From: Duganella sp. 1224
Lineage (GTDB): Bacteria; Pseudomonadota; Gammaproteobacteria; Burkholderiales; Burkholderiaceae_D
Direction: 5' to 3'
NCBI RefSeq assembly: GCF_013408245.1
Contig: NZ_JACBYS010000001.1
Coordinates: forward strand, 558,001 to 622,000
DNA length: 64,000 bases
Under the pieces are notes generated by a model, which saw only the letters and a program-made list of their open reading frames with translations, was not told the origin of the DNA and made no database searches. A program made the translations under genes and the position numbers. The stretch's first letter is position 1. Each line of letters starts with the position of its first letter. Positions 1 through 8,540 of this stretch are shown one piece after another.

Positions 1-67
1 CCGGCAGGATGCAGGGGCTGACAATGGTCAGCGCGCCGCCAAGATAAGACAGCAATATCAGCAACAT
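1..67 (-). CDS. N-terminus of a CcdA/DipZ-type cytochrome c biogenesis membrane protein (partial)
   Basis: Only the first 22 codons lie in the window, so the gene runs off the left edge. The visible N-terminus is hydrophobic and contains SPCILP, the proline-flanked cysteine typical of the first transmembrane helix of CcdA/DsbD/DipZ electron-transfer proteins. Such proteins carry reducing power from cytoplasmic thioredoxin across the inner membrane. It follows msrB on the same strand after 15 bp, which fits a redox operon in which it could help re-reduce an exported methionine sulfoxide reductase. The family call rests on a short peptide. Confidence 0.6.
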   Translation of the reverse strand, partial: MLLILLSYLGGALTIVSPCILP

Positions 68-82
68 GATGCGGTCCTCCGC

Positions 83-568
83 TCAGGCGTCGCCGGCGAC
101 GAAGTTGAGCGCCACACCGTCGATGCAGTAGCGCAGGCCGGTTGGTTCCGGGCCGTCGTCGAACACGTCGCCCAGGTGGCTGCCGCAGCGGCGGCACACC
201 ACTTCCACGCCATACAGGCCGAGCGCGGTGGTGCGGCTGGTGACCACGCCGCGGTCCAGCGGCTTCCAGAAGCTGGGCCAGCCGGTGCCGCTGTCGAACT
301 TGTTCTTCGACGAGAACAGCGGATTCTGGCAGCCGGCGCACAGGAATTTGCCGGCGCGGTGCTCCTTGTACAGCGGGCTGCTGAACGGGCGCTCGGTGCC
401 GCGCTTGCGCAGCACGTCGTACTGGGCGGGTGTGAGCAGCGCGCGCCATTCGGCGTCGGTGCGGGTGACTTCCCACGCGGCGGCCGGGGCGGCGATGGTG
501 CTGCGGTAGCCGATGGCGGCCAGCAGCGCGGCGCCGCCGGTCAGGATGAAGGAACGTCTGGTGTTCAT
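83..568 (-). CDS. msrB: Peptide-methionine (R)-S-oxide reductase MsrB, exported
   Basis: The 161-residue product reduces methionine R-sulfoxide in proteins. Two zinc-site cysteine pairs are visible (C77/C80 in CAGC and C125/C128 in CRRC), with the GTGWPSF motif near residue 95 and the catalytic-region cysteine C148 in RYCIDG. The N-terminus MNTRRSFIL followed by a hydrophobic stretch looks like a twin-arginine signal, so the enzyme probably acts in the periplasm. The ATG at 568 was chosen because the open frame further upstream lacks family similarity and would run through the divergent regulator gene. The next gene downstream is a CcdA-like membrane electron carrier, a plausible source of reductant. 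Confidence 0.93.
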   Translation of the reverse strand: MNTRRSFILTGGAALLAAIGYRSTIAAPAAAWEVTRTDAEWRALLTPAQYDVLRKRGTERPFSSPLYKEHRAGKFLCAGCQNPLFSSKNKFDSGTGWPSFWKPLDRGVVTSRTTALGLYGVEVVCRRCGSHLGDVFDDGPEPTGLRYCIDGVALNFVAGDA

Positions 569-691
569 GCTGCTCTCCGTGGATGGAATGACGATGACGC
601 CATTCTGCCTGCGCGGTGCTGACAAAATCCTCACGTAAACGTAAACGAATTGTGATACTTTTCGGCGCAGGAATCCTGCACAATACCGCTT
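569..691. promoter_or_regulatory. Divergent promoter region msrB / response regulator
   Basis: This 123-bp gap separates msrB on the minus strand from the two-component operon on the plus strand, so it must hold both promoters. It contains a tandem hexamer, CGTAAA CGTAAA, at 634-645, followed by CGAATTG. Direct repeats like this are typical of OmpR-family binding sites, so autoregulation is possible. No convincing -35/-10 pair was identified. Confidence 0.35.
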
Positions 692-1402
692 ATGGAACCC
701 GCTAAACGAGTCTTGATCGTCGAAGACGACATCCACATCGCCGACCTGCTGCGCATGCACCTGCAGGACGAGGGCTATCAGGTGACGCATTGCGCCGATG
801 GCGCGCAGGGCCTGGCCCAGGTGCGCACCGGCGGCTGGGATGCGCTCATCCTCGACATTATGCTGCCGGGCGTGGACGGCCTGGAAATCTGCCGCCAGGC
901 GCGCGCCATGACGACCTACACGCCAATCATCATCACCAGCGCGCGCTCCAGCGAAGTGCACCGCATCCTGGGACTTGAGCTGGGGGCGGACGATTACCTG
1001 CCCAAGCCGTTCTCGGTGCTGGAACTGGTGGCGCGCGTGAAAGCCCTGCTGCGCCGGGCCGACGCCATGTCGCGCAACCAGCGCAACGAGGGCGGGGCGC
1101 TGGAACTGAACGGCGTGCGGGTCGACCCGCTGACGCGCCAGGCCACGCTGGCCGGCGCCGTGCTGGACTTGACGCCGCGCGAGTTCGACCTGCTGTACTT
1201 CTTCATCAAGCATCCGGAAAAGGTGTTCTCGCGCCTTGATCTGCTGAACCAGGTGTGGGGCTACCAGCACGATGGCTACGAGCACACGGTCAACACCCAC
1301 ATCAACCGCCTGCGCGCCAAGATCGAGGCCGATCCCGCCGATCCCAGGCGCATCCTCACGGTCTGGGGCAAGGGCTACCGGTACGCCAGCGAGGCCGCAT
1401 GA
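692..1402 (+). CDS. OmpR/PhoB-family response regulator
   Basis: The 236-residue protein has a receiver domain (acidic pair E11/D12/D13, phosphoacceptor D55 in LDIMLPG, conserved K105 in LPKPF). A C-terminal winged-helix domain follows (LTPREFDLL ... VNTHINRLRAKIE). It should be phosphorylated by the kinase encoded directly downstream and then bind direct-repeat DNA sites. Its stop codon overlaps the kinase start by 4 bp (ATGA), so the two are translationally coupled. The stimulus is not evident. The divergent msrB operon hints at oxidative or envelope stress, but that is inference only. Confidence 0.93.
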   Translation: MEPAKRVLIVEDDIHIADLLRMHLQDEGYQVTHCADGAQGLAQVRTGGWDALILDIMLPGVDGLEICRQARAMTTYTPIIITSARSSEVHRILGLELGADDYLPKPFSVLELVARVKALLRRADAMSRNQRNEGGALELNGVRVDPLTRQATLAGAVLDLTPREFDLLYFFIKHPEKVFSRLDLLNQVWGYQHDGYEHTVNTHINRLRAKIEADPADPRRILTVWGKGYRYASEAA

Positions 1403-2874
1403 AACTGACGCTGTCGCAGCGCCTGTCGCTGGTGTTCTCGATCCTGCTGCTGGCCTGCTGCGGCGCGTCCGCGTGGCTGCAAATCCGCGCCAACATCATG
1501 CACGAGAAGGAGGTGGTGCAGGGCCTGTCGCGTGGGCTGGCGCGCAGCATCGCGCTGGACGCGCAGCTGATGCACGCCGAGGACGACAGCGCCGCCACCC
1601 AGGGCCTGAGCGCCGACGCCGTGCGCCGCCTGTTCAGCCGCCTGATGGACGTGAATCCCAGCGTGGAAGTCTACCTGCTGGACATGGACGGCCGCATCGT
1701 CGGCCACGCCGCGCCGGCGGGCAGCCTGAAACGCGATCACGTCAGCCTGGAGCCGATCCGCCGCCTGCTGGCCAACGAACCGTTGCCGATACAGGGCGAC
1801 GACCCGCGCAGCGAGAAGGGCCGCAAGGTGTTCAGCGCCGCCATTTTGCGCGCCGGTGAGCGCAAGGTCGGCTACATCTACGTCATCCTGCAAAGCGAGG
1901 AGCATGACCGCCTGGCCGCGCGCGCCACCGCCAGTTCGGTGCTGCGCACCACCTTGTGGTCGATGGTGGTGGTGGCCGCGCTGGTGCTGATCGCCGGCCT
2001 GATCGCCTTCCGCCTGATTACCCGTCCGCTGCGCCGCCTCACCACCACCATGCGCCAGCTCGACACCAGGGCCGACCAGCTGGCGCTGCCGGCCACCGCG
2101 GAAGCCAGCCCGCGCGACGAAATCGCGGTGCTGGAGCACGCGTTTGGCGACATGGCCGCGCGCATCAACCAGCAATGGACCACCATGCGCCAGCTCGACC
2201 ACGACCGGCGCGAGGTGGTGGCGAACATCTCGCACGACCTGCGCACGCCGCTGGGCTCACTGCATGGTTATCTCGAAACGCTGTCGCTGAAGGACGAGAT
2301 GCTGACGCCGGCCGAACGCCAGCATTACCTCGGCATCGCGCTGGCGCAGAGCCAGAAAGTGGGGCGCCTGGCGCAGGCGCTGTTCGAGCTGGCGCGCCTG
2401 GAGCATGGCTCGGTGCAGCCGGAGCTGGAGGCGTTCTCGCTGTCGGACCTGATCCAGGACGTGTTCCAGAAATTCGAACTGCAGGCGGCGGAGCGCCAGG
2501 TGCGGCTGATGGCGACATTGCCGCATCCGGCGCCGATGGTGCGCGCGGACCTGGGCATGATCGAGCGGGTGCTGACCAATCTGTTCGACAACGCCATCCG
2601 CCACACGCCGGCCGGCGGCGAGGTCGAAATTACCGTGCAGCCCAATGCCGGCGGCCTGGTCGCGGTGACGGTGTCCGACACCGGCCCCGGCGTGCCGGCG
2701 GCGATGCGCGAGAACCTGTTCCGCCGCCCGGTGGCGCTGCAGGGCGAATACCGCGTCGGCGGTCTTGGTCTGCTGACGGTCAACCGCATCCTGCAGCTCC
2801 ACCACAGCAAGATCGAACTGGTGAGCGAGCCGGGCACCGGCGCCGTGTTCTGCTTTACGCTGGCTGCTGCGTAA
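1399..2874 (+). CDS. Membrane sensor histidine kinase
   Basis: The 491-residue partner of the preceding regulator has an N-terminal membrane helix (about residues 8-28), a periplasmic sensor region of about 150 residues, and a second helix near 183-205. HAMP, a dimerisation/phosphoacceptor domain with H279 in ISHDLRTPLG, and an ATPase domain follow (N box NLFDNAIRHTP, G1 box DTGPGVP). The usual G2 motif is reduced to GGLGLLTV. The ATG at 1399 overlaps the regulator stop; longer upstream reading is a frame shadow. The last 20 bp overlap the convergent AraC gene. Confidence 0.92.
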   Translation: MKLTLSQRLSLVFSILLLACCGASAWLQIRANIMHEKEVVQGLSRGLARSIALDAQLMHAEDDSAATQGLSADAVRRLFSRLMDVNPSVEVYLLDMDGRIVGHAAPAGSLKRDHVSLEPIRRLLANEPLPIQGDDPRSEKGRKVFSAAILRAGERKVGYIYVILQSEEHDRLAARATASSVLRTTLWSMVVVAALVLIAGLIAFRLITRPLRRLTTTMRQLDTRADQLALPATAEASPRDEIAVLEHAFGDMAARINQQWTTMRQLDHDRREVVANISHDLRTPLGSLHGYLETLSLKDEMLTPAERQHYLGIALAQSQKVGRLAQALFELARLEHGSVQPELEAFSLSDLIQDVFQKFELQAAERQVRLMATLPHPAPMVRADLGMIERVLTNLFDNAIRHTPAGGEVEITVQPNAGGLVAVTVSDTGPGVPAAMRENLFRRPVALQGEYRVGGLGLLTVNRILQLHHSKIELVSEPGTGAVFCFTLAAA

Positions 2875-3667
2875 CCGGCTGGCGCCACTCGGTCAGGTAG
2901 TGCTGCGGCGTCTTGCCCAGAATGCGGCGGAACATGGCGCTGAACGCGCTGGGGCTGGCGTAGCCCAGCGCCGCCGCGATGTCGCCCACGCTGACGCCCT
3001 GCGCCAGGCGCTTGAACGCCTCCGCCAGGTGCACCTGCTGCACCCACTGGCGATAATGCAGGCCCGTCTCCTTGGGGAATAACCGGATCAGCGTGCGCGC
3101 GCTGGCGCCCACGTCGTCGGCCCACTGTTCGATATTCTTGGCGCTGCCAGGGGCGCTCATGATGGCGGTGCACACCGCCACCAGCCGCCGGTCGCGCGGC
3201 CATGGAATGGCGATCGGCACCGTCTCCGCCGCCTGCAATTCGGACAGGATCAGCATCGCCAGATGCTCGCCGCGCCCCGGGATCGGATATTCGATCGGCT
3301 CGTCCAGCAGCGCCAGTATCAGCTCGCGCAGCAGCGGACTGACTTCGATCACGCGGCAGCTGTCGCCGAACGCCCTGGCGGCGCTGGCTTCGACATAAAT
3401 AGTGCGCATGGTGACCTTGCTGACCGAGGTCCAGTGGTGCACCACGCCGGGCGGAATCCACAGCGCGCGGCGTGGCGGCAGGATCCACACGCCGGTGTCG
3501 GTCTGCACCCGCATCAGCCCCTGGGTGGCGTACAGCAGTTGTGCGCGTTCATGGCTGTGGGGCGGCGCCGTGACGCCATGCTCGGCGTCGCGGGCGAGGG
3601 CGGTGACCACGCGCGGCACGCGCTGGTAGTCACGGTGGTCGGTGCTGCGGTGGGCGGAAGGCGGCAT
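2855..3667 (-). CDS. AraC-family transcriptional regulator (cupin plus HTH)
   Basis: The 270-residue protein has an N-terminal cupin-like domain (PPHSHERAQLLYA, then WIPPGVVHHW) and a C-terminal double helix-turn-helix (VGDIAAALGYASPSAFSAMFRR). This is the architecture of single-component AraC regulators that often control a divergent exporter. The ATG at 3667 is preferred over an upstream in-frame TTG at 3700, although neither has a clear ribosome site. The gene is divergent from the fsr-like exporter and shares its promoter region, so control of that exporter is likely. The 3' end overlaps the kinase gene by 20 bp. Confidence 0.9.
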   Translation of the reverse strand: MPPSAHRSTDHRDYQRVPRVVTALARDAEHGVTAPPHSHERAQLLYATQGLMRVQTDTGVWILPPRRALWIPPGVVHHWTSVSKVTMRTIYVEASAARAFGDSCRVIEVSPLLRELILALLDEPIEYPIPGRGEHLAMLILSELQAAETVPIAIPWPRDRRLVAVCTAIMSAPGSAKNIEQWADDVGASARTLIRLFPKETGLHYRQWVQQVHLAEAFKRLAQGVSVGDIAAALGYASPSAFSAMFRRILGKTPQHYLTEWRQPVTQQPA

Positions 3668-3702
3668 TTGGCACTTATTCGACGAAAGATGGAATATCAA
3701 GT

Positions 3703-3738
3703 TTTGTAGACCATATTACACTGATTCCATCCTACAAA
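3703..3738. promoter_or_regulatory. Inverted repeat in the araC-type / fsr divergent promoter
   Basis: A perfect 7-bp inverted repeat, TTTGTAG at 3703-3709 and CTACAAA at 3732-3738, is separated by 22 bp in the gap between the divergent regulator and exporter genes. It sits just before the exporter ribosome site (AGAGG near 3739-3743). The position suits an operator at which the neighbouring regulator could control both genes. AraC proteins more often use direct repeats, so the binding protein is uncertain. Confidence 0.4.
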
Positions 3739-3749
3739 GAGGTCTCCAC

Positions 3750-4961
3750 ATGAATACTGCTACTGCAACCGTCGCCGGCACCGCCGGCCGGACCCACGGC
3801 GATACCGTCATGCGCATACTCGGCGCGGTCGCCGTGGTCCACCTGTTGAACGATCTGACGCAGGCCATGCTGCCGTCGATCTACCCCATGCTGAAGTCGG
3901 AGTTTGGCCTGACCTTTACCCAGGTCGGCCTGATCACGCTGACTTTCCAGTGCACCGCCTCGCTGCTGCAGCCGTGGATCGGCGCTTACACCGACAAGCG
4001 GCCGATGCCCTTTCTGCTGCCAATGGGGATGGTGGCCACGCTGATCGGCGTGCTGATGATGTCCTTCGCCTCGTCGTTCCCAGCGCTGCTGGTGTCGGCC
4101 GCGCTGATCGGCGTCGGCTCGTCGACCTTCCACCCGGAAGCGTCGCGCGTGGCGCGCGCCGCCTCGGGTGGCCGCTTCGGCTTTGCGCAGTCGCTGTTCC
4201 AGGTGGGCGGCAACGCCGGTTCGGCGCTGGGGCCGGTGATGGCGGCCGCCGTCATCATCGGCCGCGGCCAGGCCAACATCGCCTGGTTCGCGCTGCTGGT
4301 GCTGGCCGCCATCGTGGTGCTGGTGTACGTGAGCCGCTGGCATAGCCACCACCTGGCGCAGCCGAAGAAGGCCGCCGCCGTGGTGGCGTCGCCGCTGCCC
4401 AAGGCCAAGGTGTATGGTGCCATGACGGTGCTGGCGCTGCTGGTGTTCTCGAAGTACATCTACATGTCGAGCCTGACCAGCTACTACACCTTCTACCTGA
4501 TCGATAAATTCGGCGTGTCGGTGTCGAACGCGCAGCTGTATCTGTTCCTGTTCCTGGCGGCCGTGGCGGCGGGCACCTTCATGGGCGGCCCGATTGGCGA
4601 CCGCATCGGCCGCAAGCGCGTGATCTGGATGTCGATCCTGGGCGCGGCGCCGTTCACGCTGCTGCTGCCTTACGTGAACCTGTTCTGGACGGCCGTGCTG
4701 ACGGTGGTGATCGGCTTTGTGATCTCGTCGGCTTTCTCGGCCATCGTGGTGTTTGCGCAGGAACTCATGCCGGGCAAGGTGGGCATGGTGGCGGGGATTT
4801 TCTTTGGCCTGATGTTCGGCATCAGCGGCATTGGCGCGGCGGCGATGGGCCACATCGCGGACGTCAGCGGCATCGCCTTCGTCTACAAGCTGTGCTCATA
4901 CCTGCCGCTGCTGGGCATCCTGACGGTGCTGCTGCCGAACATCCAGCAGCACAAGCATTGA
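3750..4961 (+). CDS. fsr: Fosmidomycin-resistance-type MFS exporter
   Basis: The 403-residue major facilitator protein closely resembles E. coli Fsr throughout. Visible landmarks are HLLNDLTQAMLPSIYP in helix 1, FHPEASRVARAASGGR in the middle of the N-half, FSKYIYMSSLTSYYTFYL, and GGPIGDRIGRKRVIW in the C-half. Fsr proteins are proton-driven exporters; the natural substrate here is unknown. The ATG at 3750 has an AGAGG ribosome site 7-8 nt upstream. It is convergent with dbpA with only 3 bp between the stop codons, leaving no room for separate terminators. Confidence 0.9.
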   Translation: MNTATATVAGTAGRTHGDTVMRILGAVAVVHLLNDLTQAMLPSIYPMLKSEFGLTFTQVGLITLTFQCTASLLQPWIGAYTDKRPMPFLLPMGMVATLIGVLMMSFASSFPALLVSAALIGVGSSTFHPEASRVARAASGGRFGFAQSLFQVGGNAGSALGPVMAAAVIIGRGQANIAWFALLVLAAIVVLVYVSRWHSHHLAQPKKAAAVVASPLPKAKVYGAMTVLALLVFSKYIYMSSLTSYYTFYLIDKFGVSVSNAQLYLFLFLAAVAAGTFMGGPIGDRIGRKRVIWMSILGAAPFTLLLPYVNLFWTAVLTVVIGFVISSAFSAIVVFAQELMPGKVGMVAGIFFGLMFGISGIGAAAMGHIADVSGIAFVYKLCSYLPLLGILTVLLPNIQQHKH

Positions 4962-4964
4962 CAA

Positions 4965-6374
4965 TCAGGCGTCGATAAACCGCATCTTGAAGTTGCGGCC
5001 TTTGAAGGCGCCGAAATCGCCGCCCAGCGGATTGCCCTTGTTGAGGCGCGCGTAGGCGTCATACGCCACGCGGCGATCGATGGCGACGTAGGTCTGGAAC
5101 TCGGTCACGTTGATTTTGCCGACTTGTTCCTTGCTCAGGCCGGCGTCGCCGGTCAGCGCGCCCAGCACGTCGCCGGGGCGCAGCTTGTCCTTCTTGCCGC
5201 CCGAGATCACCAGCGTCATCATCGGTGCCGGATCGACGCCGTAGTCGTTGTCATCCAGGCTGTCCAGATCGAACCAGTTGACCGGCTGGCCCTGGTATTC
5301 CTCGATCAGCTTGACCCACTTCTTCTCGTTCGGCGCGCACAGCGACAGGGCCAGGCCCTGTTCGCCGCCACGGCCGGTGCGGCCGACGCGGTGGATGTGC
5401 ACCTCGGTATCCTTGGAGACGTCGACGTTGATCACCGCTTCCAGGTTCGGGATGTCCAGGCCGCGCGCGGCGACGTCGGTGGCCACCAGTACAGAGCAGC
5501 TACGGTTGGCGAACAGGATCAGGATCTCGTCGCGCTCACGCTGCTCCAGTTCCCCGTACAGCGCCATTGCGGAGAAGCCTTTCTGCTGCAACGATTCCAC
5601 CAGTTCGCGGCACTGCACCTTGGTGTTGCAGAAGGCGATGGCCGATACCGGCTTGTAGTGGCCCAGCAGGCGCGCGACGGCGTCGTTGCGCTGGTCGAAG
5701 CCGATCTCGAAGAACAACTGCTCGATCTGGCTGTTGTCGTGCTGCGCCTCGACGGTGACCTCGACCGGATCGGCCAGGAAATCGTCGGTGGCGCGGCGGA
5801 TGTCGTCCGGGTAGGTGGCCGAGAACAGCAGCGTCTGGCGGCGCTTCGGGCAGGCGCTGACGATGCCGGCGATTTCATCGTAGAAGCCCATGTCGGTCAT
5901 GCGGTCGGCCTCGTCCAGCACCAGCGTGCTGACCTTGGACAGGTCCAGCGTTTCGCGGCCCAGGTGGTCGCGCACGCGGCCCGGCGTGCCGACGATGATG
6001 TGGGCGCCATGCTCCAGCGAGGCGATCTGCGGCCGCATCGGCGAGCCGCCGGTCAGCACCAGCACCTTGACGTTGCCGGTCGAGCGGGCCAGGCGGCGCA
6101 GCTCGCCCGCGACCTGGTCGGCCAGCTCGCGGGTCGGGCACAGCACCAGCGCCTGCACCGCGAACCAGGCCGGATTCAGCTTGGCCAGGATGCCGATGCC
6201 GAAGGCGGCGGTCTTGCCGCTGCCGGTCTTGGCCTGGGCGATCAGGTCGCGGCCTTCCAGCACCGACGGCAGGCTTTGCGCCTGGATCGTCGTCATCTCC
6301 TTGTAGCCGAGCGAGTCGAGGTTGTCCAGAAAGGCGGGGCTCAGCGGCAGGCTGGCAAAGGAGGTGGAAGTCAT
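4965..6374 (-). CDS. dbpA: ATP-dependent RNA helicase DbpA
   Basis: The 469-residue DEAD-box protein shows the Q-motif region, Walker A AKTGSGKT (about residue 48), PTRELA, TPGR, DEAD in LVLDEADRMTDMGF, SAT, and HRVGRTGR. The C-terminal extension (LVISGGKKDKLRPGDVLGAL ... FKGRNFKMRFID) is the DbpA RNA-binding domain. In characterised homologues this domain docks on hairpin 92 of 23S rRNA, giving a role in 50S subunit assembly. The gene is monocistronic here and convergent with fsr. Confidence 0.95.
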   Translation of the reverse strand: MTSTSFASLPLSPAFLDNLDSLGYKEMTTIQAQSLPSVLEGRDLIAQAKTGSGKTAAFGIGILAKLNPAWFAVQALVLCPTRELADQVAGELRRLARSTGNVKVLVLTGGSPMRPQIASLEHGAHIIVGTPGRVRDHLGRETLDLSKVSTLVLDEADRMTDMGFYDEIAGIVSACPKRRQTLLFSATYPDDIRRATDDFLADPVEVTVEAQHDNSQIEQLFFEIGFDQRNDAVARLLGHYKPVSAIAFCNTKVQCRELVESLQQKGFSAMALYGELEQRERDEILILFANRSCSVLVATDVAARGLDIPNLEAVINVDVSKDTEVHIHRVGRTGRGGEQGLALSLCAPNEKKWVKLIEEYQGQPVNWFDLDSLDDNDYGVDPAPMMTLVISGGKKDKLRPGDVLGALTGDAGLSKEQVGKINVTEFQTYVAIDRRVAYDAYARLNKGNPLGGDFGAFKGRNFKMRFIDA

Positions 6375-6492
6375 GGTGGCGGACCCTGTTCAAAAAGGAT
6401 GTGGGCACAGTCTAACAGGCTAACGCGCGCCTGGCCCACTGTGCGGGCGGTGTATTGGTGATGTGTGGCGACTGTGACGGCGCTGTGCCGTA

Positions 6493-6717
6493 TCAGTCGC
6501 GCTTCCATACCGGCAAACCGGTAAGGTCAAGATTCTCGTCGCGGACCCAGATCGGCAGGCCGGTGGTGTCGGTCGGTTCCAGCAGTTCCAGCTGCTCCTG
6601 CTTGAGCGCCGTGCGGCGCACGCGCGGCGGCGGCGGGCGCTTGGCTTCCGGTTCGAGCGGCTCGGCCGGTTCAAAGCCGGGCAGGTCGAACGTCGCGTTA
6701 TCTTTTTTATCTCTCAT
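6493..6717 (-). CDS. Unrecognised 74-residue protein with a repeated TGLPxWxRD motif
   Basis: The ATG at 6717 opens a 74-residue charged protein with no signal peptide or membrane segment. The middle is proline- and arginine-rich (KRPPPPRVRR). The C-terminus carries two near-identical copies of a short motif, TGLPIWVRD and TGLPVWKRD, separated by five residues. It lies just downstream of the terminator of the phosphoesterase gene on the same strand and lacks an obvious ribosome site. Reality as a gene is moderately supported by the repeat and by matching codon use. Confidence 0.55.
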   Translation of the reverse strand: MRDKKDNATFDLPGFEPAEPLEPEAKRPPPPRVRRTALKQEQLELLEPTDTTGLPIWVRDENLDLTGLPVWKRD

Positions 6718-6721
6718 CGGT

Positions 6722-6756
6722 AAAAAACAAAAGCCCGGCTGGAGGAGTCGGGCTTT
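6722..6756 (-). terminator. Rho-independent terminator of the phosphoesterase gene
   Basis: On the minus strand an 11-bp stem (arms 6746-6756 and 6730-6740, core AAGCCCG/CGGGCTT) with a 5-nt loop is followed by TTTTGTTTTTT. It ends transcription from the phosphoesterase gene 45 bp upstream. The small ORF begins only 5 nt after the T-run, so any readthrough would serve that ORF. Confidence 0.85.
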
Positions 6757-6800
6757 GTCAACTTGCTTTAATTGCGCGCAGTGTAACACAAAGCGCAATC

Positions 6801-8462
6801 TCAACGGAAGCTCAGGGCTCCCGTCAGGTCGCCCGGCGGCGTGGCGTGGCGGGCGGCGAAGGCCTCGTTGCGGGTCTTCAGACCCTCCAGCAGCGGCAGG
6901 TCGTGCAGGCGGGTGATGAAGCGCATGATCGACGTGGTGTCGTAGAAGCTGTGGTCCACGTGGCCTTTCTTCGCGAACGGCGAGACGATGATGGCCGGGA
7001 TGCGCGAGCCGGGGCCCCAGCGGTCGCCCTTGGGGGGCGCCACATGGTCCCACCAGCCGCCGTTCTCGTCGAAGGTGATCACCACCAGCATGTTCTTGAA
7101 CTGCGGCGAATTCTTCAGGTGCTCGACCACGTTGGCGATGTGGGCATCGCCGGATTCCACGTCCGAATAGCCGGCATGCAGATTCAGGTTGCCCTGCGGC
7201 TTGTAGAACGCCACCGCCGGCAGCTTGCCGGCCAGCGCGTCGGCGATGAATTTGTTGGAGATCGGGCTGTCGCCCAGGCCGCCGTCGCGCAGGTGTTCCT
7301 CGCGCGCCTTGGTGCCGGGCGCGAACTGCTTGAAGTAGTTGAACGGCTGGTGATGGTACTGGAAATTCGGTTTTTCGCCGCCGCCCCTGGCGTCCAGTGC
7401 CGCCTGCCACGCGCCGCCGTACCACGCCCAGCTGACATTCTTGCGCGACAGCAGATCGCCGATGGTGTCATAGGTCTGCGGCGGCAGGGTGCTGGCGTCC
7501 TTGGGATCGGCGTGCAGCGGATCGCCGTCGTAGGCCGGGCGGATGTAGCTCGGTTGGTAGGGCGGGGCCATGGTGTTGACCGCGTAGCCGTCCGGCGTGA
7601 TGGCGCCGTTGTTGACGAAGTGCGGGTGGCCGTCCAGCGCCGATTTCGGCGAGTCCGGCGCGGTCGACAGGCGGAAGCCGGTCGGGCCGTCGTCCAGCAC
7701 CGCGATCTTCTTCTTGGCTGCCGTGTCCTTGGCGTTGAAGTATTCCGGCACGCGGCCGCTGATCAGGAACTGGTGGTTCAGGTAGGAGCCGCCGAAGGCC
7801 GCCATGAAGAAGTTATCGCACAGCGTGTACTGCTCGGCGATCTTCCACAGGCCGAGGTTCTTGCCGGTTTCGCCGTAGTAGCCCATCACCATGCCGCCGG
7901 TGTTGCCCCAGGCGGCAAAGCCATCGTTCTTGCCGCCGTTGATCTGCATCTGGTTCTGGTAGAACAGGTGCCACAGGTCGCGCGTGATCACGCCTTCCGG
8001 CAGCGGCTTGCCCTCGGTGTCCACCAGCTTGAACGGGCCGTTGGGCAGGTTCTTGATGTCGTCTTCCTTGACCGCGTATTTTTTGCCGCCGATGTCCTGC
8101 GTGTTCGGCACCATGCCGCCCCAGATTTTCGGCAGCACCGGCAGCACCGAGCCATCGCGGTCGCGCTGCTGGCAGGCGGCGGCCGGCGCGGCCGACAGCG
8201 GACTGGCGGTGCCGGGGAAGTTGGCGAACAGGTTGTTGAAACTGCGGTTCTCCAGGTAGATCACCACCACGTTCTTGATGTTGGTCTTGAGCTTGTCGTC
8301 GAGCGAACCTTTGGCAGCGGCTTTGACTGGCGCGGCCTCCGCCAACGACGGCAGCGACGTCGCCAGGCCGGCGGCGCCGGCGGCCTGGAAGATGCGGCGG
8401 CGGGAAGGATTGACGGGCGCGTCCTGCGCTTGTTGTTCTGCTACTTGTTCCTGATCCTTCAC
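6801..8462 (-). CDS. Tat-exported phosphoesterase (AcpA / phospholipase C family)
   Basis: The 553-residue protein starts with a twin-arginine signal (PSRRRIFQAAGAAGLATSL) and belongs to the family that includes Francisella acid phosphatase AcpA and bacterial phospholipases C. The metal- and nucleophile-bearing motif ENRSFNNLF is near residue 72. Later motifs are FGGSYLNHQFLISG, VVITFDENGGWWDHV and SRIPAIIVSPFAKKGHVDHS. It probably releases phosphate from phosphoesters or phospholipids outside the cytoplasm. The GTG start at 8462 is supported by an AGGGAGG ribosome site. Whether it is a phosphatase or a phospholipase cannot be told from sequence. Confidence 0.88.
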   Translation of the reverse strand: MKDQEQVAEQQAQDAPVNPSRRRIFQAAGAAGLATSLPSLAEAAPVKAAAKGSLDDKLKTNIKNVVVIYLENRSFNNLFANFPGTASPLSAAPAAACQQRDRDGSVLPVLPKIWGGMVPNTQDIGGKKYAVKEDDIKNLPNGPFKLVDTEGKPLPEGVITRDLWHLFYQNQMQINGGKNDGFAAWGNTGGMVMGYYGETGKNLGLWKIAEQYTLCDNFFMAAFGGSYLNHQFLISGRVPEYFNAKDTAAKKKIAVLDDGPTGFRLSTAPDSPKSALDGHPHFVNNGAITPDGYAVNTMAPPYQPSYIRPAYDGDPLHADPKDASTLPPQTYDTIGDLLSRKNVSWAWYGGAWQAALDARGGGEKPNFQYHHQPFNYFKQFAPGTKAREEHLRDGGLGDSPISNKFIADALAGKLPAVAFYKPQGNLNLHAGYSDVESGDAHIANVVEHLKNSPQFKNMLVVITFDENGGWWDHVAPPKGDRWGPGSRIPAIIVSPFAKKGHVDHSFYDTTSIMRFITRLHDLPLLEGLKTRNEAFAARHATPPGDLTGALSFR

Positions 8463-8540
8463 GCATGCCTCCCTGGCTCAACTAAAACGCCAATTGTGAC
8501 AGCTTTATGAACGCTTGGGTATCATGTGGGTTCAGGTTGA

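Noticed and set aside
1255..1398. Upstream extension of the histidine kinase gene
   Set aside because: It reads through the end of the response regulator in another frame. The ATGA overlap at 1399 followed by a membrane helix is the natural start.
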